Below, piece by piece: positions 1 through 6,804 of a stretch of DNA of 12,892 bases. The translations under genes were made by a program, and so were the position numbers. The stretch's first letter is position 1, and each line of letters begins with the position of its first letter. The notes under the pieces were generated by a model, which worked only from the letters and a program-made list of their open reading frames with translations, had not been told where the DNA came from and made no database searches. Origin of the DNA: Candidatus Nomurabacteria bacterium (GTDB taxonomy: Bacteria > Patescibacteriota > Minisyncoccia > Phycocordibacterales > UBA918); NCBI GenBank assembly GCA_943359405.1, contig CALRHO010000018.1:1-12892 (forward strand), written 5' to 3'.

Positions 1-2061
1 CGCGGCCAAGGTACGGTCAACTGGTGCCCCGGGTGCAATACTGTGATTGCCAACGAGCAAGTGCTTGCTGACGGTACTTGTGAACGATCGGGTGACGTTG
101 TCGAGAAGCGTCAAATGCCACAGTGGATGCTCAAAATTACCGACTATGCCGACCGCCTCGTCGACGACCTCGATGCGCTTGATTGGCCCGAGCACATCAA
201 GGAGGCACAACGCCAATGGATTGGTCGTAGCCGCGGGGCAGAAATTGATTTTGTTCTCTCAACTGGTGAGCAGGTGACGGTATTTACCACCCGGCCTGAT
301 ACGCTCTACGGCGCTACCTACCTGGTACTCGCCCCCGAGCACCCGCTCCTCGCGCAGAACCAAGCGCACATCACCAACTGGGTTGAAGTTGCGGCCTACA
401 TGGAAAAGGCCACGCAGCGCGATGAGCAGGACCGCCTTGATGCCACTAAGGAGAAGACGGGCGTACGCCTTGAGGGGGTAACTGCGACCAGCCCGGCAAA
501 CGGAGAGGTTATTCCGGTGTTTGTGGCCGACTACGTGCTTGGTGGCTACGGCACTGGTGCCATTATGGCCGTACCCGCACACGATGAGCGCGATTTTGAG
601 TTCGCAGAAAAATTTGGTTTGAAAAAAGTTAGAGTTATTGTTCCTGATTTGTTCACACCTAATTACAGAAACTACTTTATTGGTGGAATTCAAAATGCAA
701 ATTTGGAAAATCAGTCATGGGAAGAAACTACTGATATACAAAGAGAACTCATCAAAAAACAAATTGAGTCTGGCAACGGGATTTGGACTGGACAAGGAAC
801 ATTACATGTCTCAGGTGAATTCAACGGGATGGAGTCAGAGGAAGCGAAGGCAGCTATCGTAGCCAAGGTCGGTGGTCGGATGACCAACACCTACCGCCTG
901 CGTGACTGGTCGATTGGTCGCCAACGCTACTGGGGCGTCCCGATTCCAATTGTCTACGATCCGGAAGGGAAGGCGCACCCCGTACCGGCAGAGCATTTGC
1001 CGTGGCTCCTTCCCGAAGACGTGGACTTCAAACCTACTGGTGAAGCGCCGCTGGCTAAGAGCGACGCGCTACGAAAGCGTACCGAGGCACTCTTTGGCGC
1101 CGGTTGGACGCCAGAGGTAGAAACGATGGACACCTTTGTTGATTCATCATGGTACTTCCTGCGTTATATCGATAACCACAATGAACAAGAACTAGCAAAC
1201 CTTGACCGACAGCGGGACTGGCTGCCGGTTGATATTTACTTTGGCGGTGCCGAGCACACCACCATGCACCTTTTATACTCACGCTTCTGGCAAAAAGCAC
1301 TCTTTGACCTAGGCTACGCTGCGCACCCGGAGCCATACAAAAAGCGCATCAACCGCGGCCTCATTCTTGGCCCTGACGGCAACAAGATGAGTAAGAGTAA
1401 AGGGAATGTGATTGACCCCGACGAGCAGGTGCGCCTGGTGGGTGCCGATACGGTAAAAATGTATCTGGCCTTCATGGGTCCCTACGAAGGCAATAACTAC
1501 CCATGGGATATGGGTGGTATTGTCGGCTTGCGGCGCTTCCTCGAGCGGGTGTACGGCCTCACTGCGCACCTTACCCCCGCCGAACCCGAAGCCGTCACGC
1601 GCCAACTCCACAAAACGATCCTGAAAGTGCAACGTGACATCGTCGAATACAAATTCAACACGGCCATTTCAGCGATGATGATTTTTGTAAACTTGGCTGA
1701 AAGGGAGGGGCTTACCGCTGAAACCTTTGCCACCTTCCTGCGGGTTCTCGCGCCGTTTGCCCCGCACCTTACCGAAGAACTCTGGCATGAGCTCGGCTAC
1801 CATTCCTCCATCCACAACGAGTCCTTCCCCGTGGCAGATACCAGCCTCGCGAGTGACACTCTGGTGACTATCGGCGTACAAATTAACGGTAAGATGCGTG
1901 GCACGATTACTATCAACCCGTCAGCAAGCGAGGCTGAGGCACTCCGTGCCGCTCTCGCAGCGGAAAACATTCAAGGACGCATGGGTACCCGTATGCCCAA
2001 AAAGGTGATATATATCCCTGGAAAAATTGTGAACCTTATCGTCCCCGAGCAGCAGGAATAG
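1..2061 (+). CDS. leuS: Leucyl-tRNA synthetase (LeuRS), 5'-truncated by the window edge
   Basis: Class Ia synthetase that charges tRNA-Leu in the cytoplasm. The reading frame is open from base 1, so the GTG at 43 is internal and the HIGH motif lies upstream of the window; 686 residues are visible. In order one sees a Cys-x2-Cys zinc-type motif (codons at 25 and 34) with a third Cys at 79; the CP1 editing-domain threonine-rich motif TTRPDT (286-303); the editing motif AHDERD, whose Asp codon at 583 is the usual editing residue; RYWGVPIP; DSSWYFLRY; the class I KMSKS signature (1384-1398); the anticodon-binding helical domain; and an intact C-terminal domain ending in VIYIPGKIVNLIV. The second zinc ribbon seen in some LeuRS is replaced by a cysteine-free loop, as in E. 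coli. The stretch 613-822 differs from the rest in base and codon use (separate entry). The stop is TAG at 2059. Confidence 0.97.
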   Translation, partial: RGQGTVNWCPGCNTVIANEQVLADGTCERSGDVVEKRQMPQWMLKITDYADRLVDDLDALDWPEHIKEAQRQWIGRSRGAEIDFVLSTGEQVTVFTTRPDTLYGATYLVLAPEHPLLAQNQAHITNWVEVAAYMEKATQRDEQDRLDATKEKTGVRLEGVTATSPANGEVIPVFVADYVLGGYGTGAIMAVPAHDERDFEFAEKFGLKKVRVIVPDLFTPNYRNYFIGGIQNANLENQSWEETTDIQRELIKKQIESGNGIWTGQGTLHVSGEFNGMESEEAKAAIVAKVGGRMTNTYRLRDWSIGRQRYWGVPIPIVYDPEGKAHPVPAEHLPWLLPEDVDFKPTGEAPLAKSDALRKRTEALFGAGWTPEVETMDTFVDSSWYFLRYIDNHNEQELANLDRQRDWLPVDIYFGGAEHTTMHLLYSRFWQKALFDLGYAAHPEPYKKRINRGLILGPDGNKMSKSKGNVIDPDEQVRLVGADTVKMYLAFMGPYEGNNYPWDMGGIVGLRRFLERVYGLTAHLTPAEPEAVTRQLHKTILKVQRDIVEYKFNTAISAMMIFVNLAEREGLTAETFATFLRVLAPFAPHLTEELWHELGYHSSIHNESFPVADTSLASDTLVTIGVQINGKMRGTITINPSASEAEALRAALAAENIQGRMGTRMPKKVIYIPGKIVNLIVPEQQE
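613..822 (+). other. AT-rich island with foreign codon use inside the leuS editing domain
   Basis: By hand count, G+C is 59 of 180 bases in 601-780, against 36 of 60 in 541-600. Codon choice changes with it: three AGA arginines, three TTG and one TTA leucines and an ATA isoleucine occur here, while the rest of this leuS uses mainly CGN and CTN. The encoded segment lies just after the editing motif AHDERDFEFAEKFGL and before SGEFNGMESEEAK. It is rich in Asn, Gln, Lys and Ile and looks some 40 residues longer than the same stretch of the Thermus enzyme as I remember it. The reading frame is intact across it. I infer an in-frame insertion or replacement from an AT-rich donor. Confidence 0.7.
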
Positions 2062-2089
2062 TACTGAACGATAGGCTGGGGAGAGGCTA

Positions 2090-2118
2090 TTGACCACCAT
2101 GTGTTGCTATGTTATAAA
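2090..2118 (+). promoter_or_regulatory. Sigma70-type promoter for the sigma-4/HARE gene
   Basis: TTGACC (2090-2095) and TATAAA (2113-2118) are separated by exactly 17 bp, and the -10 is preceded by TGT (2110-2112), an extended -10. It sits between the leuS stop (2061) and the ATG at 2150, giving a predicted leader of about 25 nt. A weak imperfect hairpin (2071-2090) without a T-tract lies just upstream and touches the -35. No strong terminator separates leuS from this promoter, so some read-through from leuS is possible. Confidence 0.65.
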
Positions 2119-2149
2119 TATCGCCACGTAACTCAGAAATAACGCTCGT

Positions 2150-3175
2150 ATGATTACTTTTAAGCCAAAACAGGTCACCAAGGCTCTCCTCGCCGGCTTG
2201 CCTCCACGTGCCCGCGATGTGCTCGAGAAGCGCTACGGTCTCCGGACTGATGGTGAGGTGTTTACCCTTGAAGCCATTGGGCAGTCATACGGTATTACAC
2301 GTGAGCGTGTCCGCCAGATTGAAAACTATGGTATCCAAGCTATCCAGAAGTCAGAGGAGTACAAAAAGCACTACGACCTTTTCATTGAGATGCAGAAACT
2401 CATCGACCAGCTCGGTGGTGGCGTCATTGCTGAGCATGTGCTGCTCGAGGAACTTTCGACTGACTCGATTGTGCGCAACCACCTCTACTTCCTCCTCGTG
2501 GTTGGCGATCCATTCTACAAGGGCAAGGAAAATCCCCACTATACTCACCGCTGGTTTACCGAGAAAAAGACTGCCGAGGCAGTAGAGAAGGCATTGCGCG
2601 CTGTACACCAGTCCCTGAATCGAGACGAACTTATTTCTGAGCAAGAGATTATCGAGCGCTTCCGTCGCGAGCTCACCGGTGCTGCAGAACAACACCATGA
2701 AGACGTCCTCAAGCGCTGGCTGTCAATGAGTAAGCAGATTGGTCGTAACCCGCTCGGGGATTGGGGTCCTTCCGATAGCCCAAACATCCGCGTAAAAGGT
2801 ATTCGTGATTACGCCTACTTGACCGTCAAGCGCCATGGCTCACCCATGCACTTCCGGGAAGTCGCCGAAGCCATAGCTGAACTCTTCGGCCACCAGGCGC
2901 ACATCGCCACCACCCATAACGAACTTATCAAAGATGGTCGATTTGTGCTCGTTGGCCGTGGTCTCTACGCGCTCACTGAGTGGGGTTACACCGCTGGCGT
3001 GGTAAAGGAAGTACTACGGGACATCCTCAAAAAAGAAGGGCCGCTCTCACGCGAAGAACTGATCGACAAGGTCAAAAAAGAGCGTTATGTGAAAGACAAC
3101 ACGATAATTGTGAACCTGCAAGACCCAAACCTCTTCAAGCGTCTCAGTAACGGCACCTACACCCTCGCTGACTGA
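2150..3175 (+). CDS. DNA-binding protein with isolated sigma-70 region 4 and C-terminal HARE-type winged helices
   Basis: A 341-residue cytoplasmic protein. Residues about 14-66 form a sigma-70 region 4: LPPRARDVLEKRYGL, then the helix-turn-helix TLEAIGQSYGITRERVRQIE, which in true sigma factors reads the -35 element. Regions 1 to 3 are absent, so it is not a complete sigma factor. Residues about 75-215 are a mostly helical, charged middle part with no domain I can name. Residues about 220-275 resemble a HARE-HTH domain, related to the RNA polymerase delta subunit: HFREVAEAIAELFG, then FVLVGRGLYALTEWGY. Residues about 283-339 resemble a second copy, ending LFKRLSNGTYTLAD. A role in transcription, possibly touching RNA polymerase or promoter DNA, is inferred. 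It has its own promoter and terminator and appears monocistronic. No Shine-Dalgarno precedes the ATG. Domain calls are firm for region 4 and good for the first HARE module. Confidence 0.88.
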   Translation: MITFKPKQVTKALLAGLPPRARDVLEKRYGLRTDGEVFTLEAIGQSYGITRERVRQIENYGIQAIQKSEEYKKHYDLFIEMQKLIDQLGGGVIAEHVLLEELSTDSIVRNHLYFLLVVGDPFYKGKENPHYTHRWFTEKKTAEAVEKALRAVHQSLNRDELISEQEIIERFRRELTGAAEQHHEDVLKRWLSMSKQIGRNPLGDWGPSDSPNIRVKGIRDYAYLTVKRHGSPMHFREVAEAIAELFGHQAHIATTHNELIKDGRFVLVGRGLYALTEWGYTAGVVKEVLRDILKKEGPLSREELIDKVKKERYVKDNTIIVNLQDPNLFKRLSNGTYTLAD

Positions 3176-3197
3176 CCACACCGTCAATAAGAAAGGC

Positions 3198-3234
3198 CAC
3201 TCAGTAAAACCTTAAGTTTTGCTGGGTGTTTTTT
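3198..3234 (+). terminator. Rho-independent terminator after the sigma-4/HARE gene
   Basis: The arms 3198-3210 and 3216-3228 pair over 13 positions, including two T-G wobbles, around the 5-nt loop CTTAA. A run of six T (3229-3234) follows. It begins 22 nt after the TGA of the upstream gene. Confidence 0.88.
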
Positions 3235-3256
3235 CGCAGCCCCCCTATCGAAGTTG

Positions 3257-3312
3257 CTCGTTGCATAATAATTGGCTACGAGGGTGGGTAAACGTGGCGC
3301 ATCCCCGTCACG
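3257..3312. other. Two adjacent small hairpins in the 3176-3357 gap
   Basis: Past the terminator, CTCGT (3257-3261) can pair with ACGAG (3278-3282). Further on, CGTGGCG (3293-3299) pairs with CGTCACG (3306-3312), seven pairs with one G-T, around a 6-nt loop. Neither is followed by a T-tract, and there is no tRNA-like fold or T-loop sequence. They lie upstream of the predicted -10 of the next gene. They may be chance structures, a protein-binding site or a small RNA; I cannot distinguish these. Confidence 0.25.
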
Positions 3313-3338
3313 AGTAACCAAGAACAGGGAACGTGGTG

Positions 3339-3344
3339 TAAAAT
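3339..3344 (+). promoter_or_regulatory. Candidate -10 element for the 3358-7656 gene cluster
   Basis: TAAAAT at 3339-3344, preceded by GGTG, ends 13 nt before the ATG at 3358. A start about 7 nt downstream would leave a leader of only about 7 nt. I see no recognisable -35 at the expected distance, so this rests on the -10 alone and on the strong terminator upstream, which means the cluster needs its own promoter. Confidence 0.4.
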
Positions 3345-3357
3345 ACCATAAACGACT

Positions 3358-4695
3358 ATGGGCGCTTTTTTGGCCATGATATTCGAACGGATGATCATTC
3401 CGATCGCCATTGTAATTGCATTCTCTGCAGTCTACTTTGGGCTACAACGGACAGATCTCAGCATCGAACCAGTGATATCGGTGATGGTACTCCTATCTCC
3501 GCTCTGGCTCCCGTACCTACTCTTTTACATTATGTTTGAGGAATGGCGGGAGTATATTCGTATGAAATGGCGTATTGATAACGGCCGCGTTACCTTGCGA
3601 ATTAAGTTACCGCAAGAGGTATTCAAGTCACCCGAAGCCATGGAGGCGGTTTTTAACCAAATTTACGATCCTTCAGGTGCGGACAACCTGTACCAAACCT
3701 ACATAGATGGAAAGAACCCACTGGCAGTTAGTTGTGAGCTTGTCTCGCACGGTGGGGAAGTGCGCTTCTACGTCAATGTCCCAAAAAAGAAATTCAAAAA
3801 TCGTGTCGAGGCACAATTGTATGCTCACTATCCAGGCATTGAAGTGGTAGAAGAACTCATTGACTATGCAGCAGAGGTGCAGTGGAACCCTGATAAATAT
3901 GAGATGATGGCCTTTCACATCAACAAAAAAGACAACCAGATTTTTCCCATCAAAACCTACATTGATTTTGGACTCGACAAGCTACCCAAAGAAGAGGAGA
4001 AATTTGAACCAATGGCCACCATGATTGAACAAATCGGCCGACTGAAGCCACATGAACGTATCTGGATTCAATTCCTGGCTAAGGCACATGCTAAAAAGAA
4101 TTTTGGCACCGGCGATCTTCATGAGTCCGGAACGTGGGAAAAAGATATCGCTGCCCACGTTGGTAAACTCCTTGGCCGTGATAAAGACAAGAAGGGACCG
4201 CTTGAAACCGAAATGACCCCACGACTTACCAGGAGCGAGCAAGATACCGTGACTGCCATGGAGCGCAACGGCAGCAAGTACGCCTATGAGGTCGCCATCC
4301 GCATGCTCTACATCACTGAGAAGGGAAAGTTTAATGGTGAATCGCTCCTGGCGCTTCGTACCTTTGCGCAGTACGACATGATTGGACGCAACCGCGTGGG
4401 GGTGGTATGGCGGAGCGACTTTGACTATAACTGGTTCTCAGACTTTTCCGGTGCCAAGAAGTTATCCTGGAAAAAAAGTGAACTTCATGATTATAAACTA
4501 CGTGAGTACAGTGCCCGTGCCAAATCAAGTGGCGGTAGCAAATCTGATGATCCAAAGGTATTCTCGTCCGAGGAGCTTGCTACCATGTTCCATATCCCCG
4601 GCAGCGCCGTGATTAGTCCGTCGCTTCCCCGTATCATGTCTACTCGTAAGGAGGCACCTTCTAATCTTCCAACTGGACTTTCTTCTACCATATGA
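3358..4695 (+). CDS. Membrane-anchored protein resembling the N-terminal module of CPR conjugation/secretion ATPases, no ATPase domain
   Basis: A 445-residue protein. Two hydrophobic helices (about 9-29 and 38-60) anchor it, followed by a long soluble part on the cytoplasmic side. The features are familiar from uncharacterised CPR proteins: a segment of the type VTLRIKLPQEVFKSPEAMEAVF, then VSHGGEVRFYVNVP, YAHYPGIEVVE, then LKPHERIWIQFLAKAH, and near the C-terminus FSSEELATMFHIPG...SLPRIMSTRKEAPSNLP. In related proteins as I recall them, this last motif is followed directly by a VirB4/TraD-like P-loop ATPase. Here the protein stops at that point and no Walker motif is present. The function is unknown; a structural or adaptor role in a type IV-like secretion machine is inference. 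It overlaps mltG by 4 nt (ATGA), so the two are probably translationally coupled. The codon for Met7 (MIFERM) is an alternative start. Confidence 0.8.
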   Translation: MGAFLAMIFERMIIPIAIVIAFSAVYFGLQRTDLSIEPVISVMVLLSPLWLPYLLFYIMFEEWREYIRMKWRIDNGRVTLRIKLPQEVFKSPEAMEAVFNQIYDPSGADNLYQTYIDGKNPLAVSCELVSHGGEVRFYVNVPKKKFKNRVEAQLYAHYPGIEVVEELIDYAAEVQWNPDKYEMMAFHINKKDNQIFPIKTYIDFGLDKLPKEEEKFEPMATMIEQIGRLKPHERIWIQFLAKAHAKKNFGTGDLHESGTWEKDIAAHVGKLLGRDKDKKGPLETEMTPRLTRSEQDTVTAMERNGSKYAYEVAIRMLYITEKGKFNGESLLALRTFAQYDMIGRNRVGVVWRSDFDYNWFSDFSGAKKLSWKKSELHDYKLREYSARAKSSGGSKSDDPKVFSSEELATMFHIPGSAVISPSLPRIMSTRKEAPSNLPTGLSSTI

Positions 4696-5711
4696 TTCCT
4701 GCCCCCGCACTCCCCAACTACACTGACCAGGGAGTACCAACCTCTCCGCTACGACGCGCCCTCAAGCGTCTCGCTTACAGTGCGCTTTTTCTCCTTGCCC
4801 TCGCTCTGGTGGGTGGACTTTATCTACAACACCTCATAACACCGCCACCGAGCTTTCCTACTGAAACCGAGCTCGTGATTGCAGAAGGGATGACCACAAC
4901 CGACATCGCTGACCAGCTGTATGCTGCCGGCTTTATTCGTTCGCCGTTTGTTCTCTACGCTATCCTCGCACTTTTTCACGACCCCCGTGACCTTAAGGCG
5001 AGTACCTATATCTTTAGCCAGCCGCTGTCGGCTACCGATCTCGCCGCACGGCTCATGCTCGGTGACTATGGAAATGACTTAGTTCGCTTCATTCACTACG
5101 AGGGTGAGTCACGGCAACTACTCGCCGAGCGGGCCGCTGATGTACTGCGCGACTTCGATACAGCTGAGTTTATGAACATTACCGAAGGGCTTGAGGGCAA
5201 ACTATTTCCTGATACCTACCTTGTTCCCAAGACTTTCACCGCACAGGCACTTGCTGACCTACTCCTTGAGACTTACGAAACGCGTGTCGGCCCTTTGCGT
5301 GCCGCTATGGCCAAGACCAATCTCACCGAAGACCAGATTATCAACCTCGCCTCCATCCTTGAGCGTGAAGCAAATTCACCAGAGAGTAAGGCCATCGTCG
5401 CAGGTATATTCCTACGTCGACTGGAGATTGGGATGCCTTTGCAGGCAGACGCCACTATGGAATACGTACTCGATAAGCCACTAAACGAACTCGTGGCAGC
5501 CGACCTCGATCGCGAATCCCCGTACAATACCTACCTCAATCCCGGTCTCCCCCCAACTCCAATTGGTAATCCTGGTCTTACTGCAATTCAGGCTGTATTA
5601 GAACCAACACCTTCAACCTACCTCTTTTACCTCACTGGCAACGATGGTGAATTCTATTACGCTAACACCTACGAGCAACATAAGGTAAATATTGATCGTT
5701 ACTTGCGGTAG
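4692..5711 (+). CDS. mltG: Endolytic murein transglycosylase MltG (YceG family)
   Basis: A 339-residue inner-membrane protein that in studied bacteria cleaves nascent glycan strands and so sets peptidoglycan chain length. Residues about 26-48 form a single N-terminal transmembrane helix after a short cytoplasmic tail. A LysM-like subdomain follows (about 59-125). The catalytic YceG part shows EGKLFPDTYLVP (168-179), then NLASILEREA, in which Glu224 matches the catalytic glutamate of E. coli MltG. Next come FLRRLEIGMPLQADATMEY and the closing SPYNTY, GLPPTPIGNPG and FYLTGNDGEFYYANTYEQH motifs. All key elements are present, so the enzyme is probably active. The start overlaps the stop of the preceding membrane-protein gene, consistent with both proteins working at the envelope. 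A gap of 40 nt follows before mnmA. Confidence 0.95.
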   Translation: MIPAPALPNYTDQGVPTSPLRRALKRLAYSALFLLALALVGGLYLQHLITPPPSFPTETELVIAEGMTTTDIADQLYAAGFIRSPFVLYAILALFHDPRDLKASTYIFSQPLSATDLAARLMLGDYGNDLVRFIHYEGESRQLLAERAADVLRDFDTAEFMNITEGLEGKLFPDTYLVPKTFTAQALADLLLETYETRVGPLRAAMAKTNLTEDQIINLASILEREANSPESKAIVAGIFLRRLEIGMPLQADATMEYVLDKPLNELVAADLDRESPYNTYLNPGLPPTPIGNPGLTAIQAVLEPTPSTYLFYLTGNDGEFYYANTYEQHKVNIDRYLR

Positions 5712-5751
5712 GGCAGGGAGCCTGGTAGCGTGTCAGAGACCGTATCAGTGT

Positions 5752-6804
5752 ATGAAAATTTTTGTAGGACTCTCCGGCGGTGTCGATTCAGCGGTAGCGG
5801 CCGCCCGCCTGATTGATGCTGGGCACACCGTTGTTGGTGTATTCATCAAAGTCTGGCATCCGGACTGGCTGGTCTGTAACTGGGAGCAAGAACGACTCGA
5901 TGCCATGCGGGTTGCTGCAACGTTACGAATTCCTTTTTTAACCTGTGATGCTGAGGCTGCCTATCGCGATGAGGTGGCCGCTTACTTCATCCGCGAATAC
6001 ACCGCTGGACGCACCCCGAACCCCGATGTCATGTGCAACCGCGCGGTAAAGTTTGGGGCCTTTCTCCAATTTGCGAAAGCCCATAAGGCCGATGCTATCG
6101 CCACTGGCCACTACGCCCAACGCATCGACACGGTACATGGACCACAACTCGTCCGTGGTGTCGACGCCACCAAAGATCAAAGCTACTTCCTCTGGTCGCT
6201 TCGAGGTGAGCAGCTTGGCTGTGCCCTGTTTCCGGTGGGCAATACACCCAAAGCCGACATCCGCGTCGAAGCGACCCGACGCGGTCTGCCGGTCGCCCAA
6301 AAGCGTGACAGTCAAGGTATCTGCTTCCTTGGACACATTGATATCAAAACCTTCCTCAGCCACTATACGACACTCATCCCCGGCGATGTACTCAATACCC
6401 AGGGCACTCCTATTGGTCGTCACGACAGCGCGCTTATCTACACGCTTGGCCAGCGTCACGGGTTTACCGTCACCGGTTGCGGCCCCAATAGCGCTCCGCA
6501 CTATGTGGTAGATCGCGATATTTCACACAACACCATTACCGTGGCCCAAGAGCCACCGATCATCGCTGCCTCGAGTGTACTAACGCTCACTGACATCGTC
6601 CTACGTACCCCTGTCAGCACTGGCACCAAGCTCACAGCCGAAACCCGTTATCACCAGCGTCAGCCCCATACCGTCACCGTGACCGCAGTGCATGCGGACC
6701 ATCTCACCCTCGTGACCGACACCGTCGGCGAAGCCGTGAGTAGTGGCCAATCCTGTGTACTGTATGCAGGCAACACCTGCGTGGGCGGTGGTATCATTGG
6801 CTAG
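5752..6804 (+). CDS. mnmA: tRNA-specific 2-thiouridylase MnmA
   Basis: A 350-residue cytoplasmic enzyme that adenylates and thiolates U34 of tRNA-Lys, -Glu and -Gln to give 2-thiouridine. The PP-loop SGGVDS is at residues 8-13. The nucleophile Cys95 lies in NPDVMCNRAVKFGAF, and the second catalytic (persulfide) Cys191 in SQGICFLG. TGHYAQR (118-124) and KDQSYFLW are also conserved. The central and C-terminal beta-barrel domains are present (PGDV, GQRHGF, HYVVDRD). The ATG at 5752 is chosen because it puts the PP-loop at the usual distance from the N-terminus; the open frame extends 60 nt upstream only through a non-ATG codon and into mltG. There is no Shine-Dalgarno. Its TAG abuts the ATG of the next gene, so the two are probably co-expressed. 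Confidence 0.96.
   Translation: MKIFVGLSGGVDSAVAAARLIDAGHTVVGVFIKVWHPDWLVCNWEQERLDAMRVAATLRIPFLTCDAEAAYRDEVAAYFIREYTAGRTPNPDVMCNRAVKFGAFLQFAKAHKADAIATGHYAQRIDTVHGPQLVRGVDATKDQSYFLWSLRGEQLGCALFPVGNTPKADIRVEATRRGLPVAQKRDSQGICFLGHIDIKTFLSHYTTLIPGDVLNTQGTPIGRHDSALIYTLGQRHGFTVTGCGPNSAPHYVVDRDISHNTITVAQEPPIIAASSVLTLTDIVLRTPVSTGTKLTAETRYHQRQPHTVTVTAVHADHLTLVTDTVGEAVSSGQSCVLYAGNTCVGGGIIG

Noticed and set aside
43..45. GTG at 43 as the start of leuS
   Set aside because: The frame is open and clearly homologous to LeuRS upstream of it (VNWCPGCNT), so the gene enters from the left edge.
2071..2090. Hairpin after leuS as a terminator
   Set aside because: Only four pairs, a G-G mismatch and two more pairs, with no following T-run; it abuts the -35 of the next promoter.
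3235..3357. Possible tRNA or riboswitch in the gap
   Set aside because: No cloverleaf, no T-loop consensus and no conserved riboswitch core could be seen; only two small hairpins.
4648..4654. AAGGAGG as a Shine-Dalgarno for mltG
   Set aside because: It ends 37 nt before the mltG ATG, too far to act, and simply encodes part of the upstream protein.
5692..5751. Upstream N-terminal extension of mnmA
   Set aside because: It needs a non-standard start inside mltG and would add about 20 residues before the PP-loop that the family does not have.
5938..6501. 187-codon open frame on the minus strand under mnmA
   Set aside because: No recognisable protein; mnmA on the plus strand has all catalytic motifs, so this is an antisense shadow. 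The same holds for the other minus-strand frames, such as 259-693 and 9623-10054.
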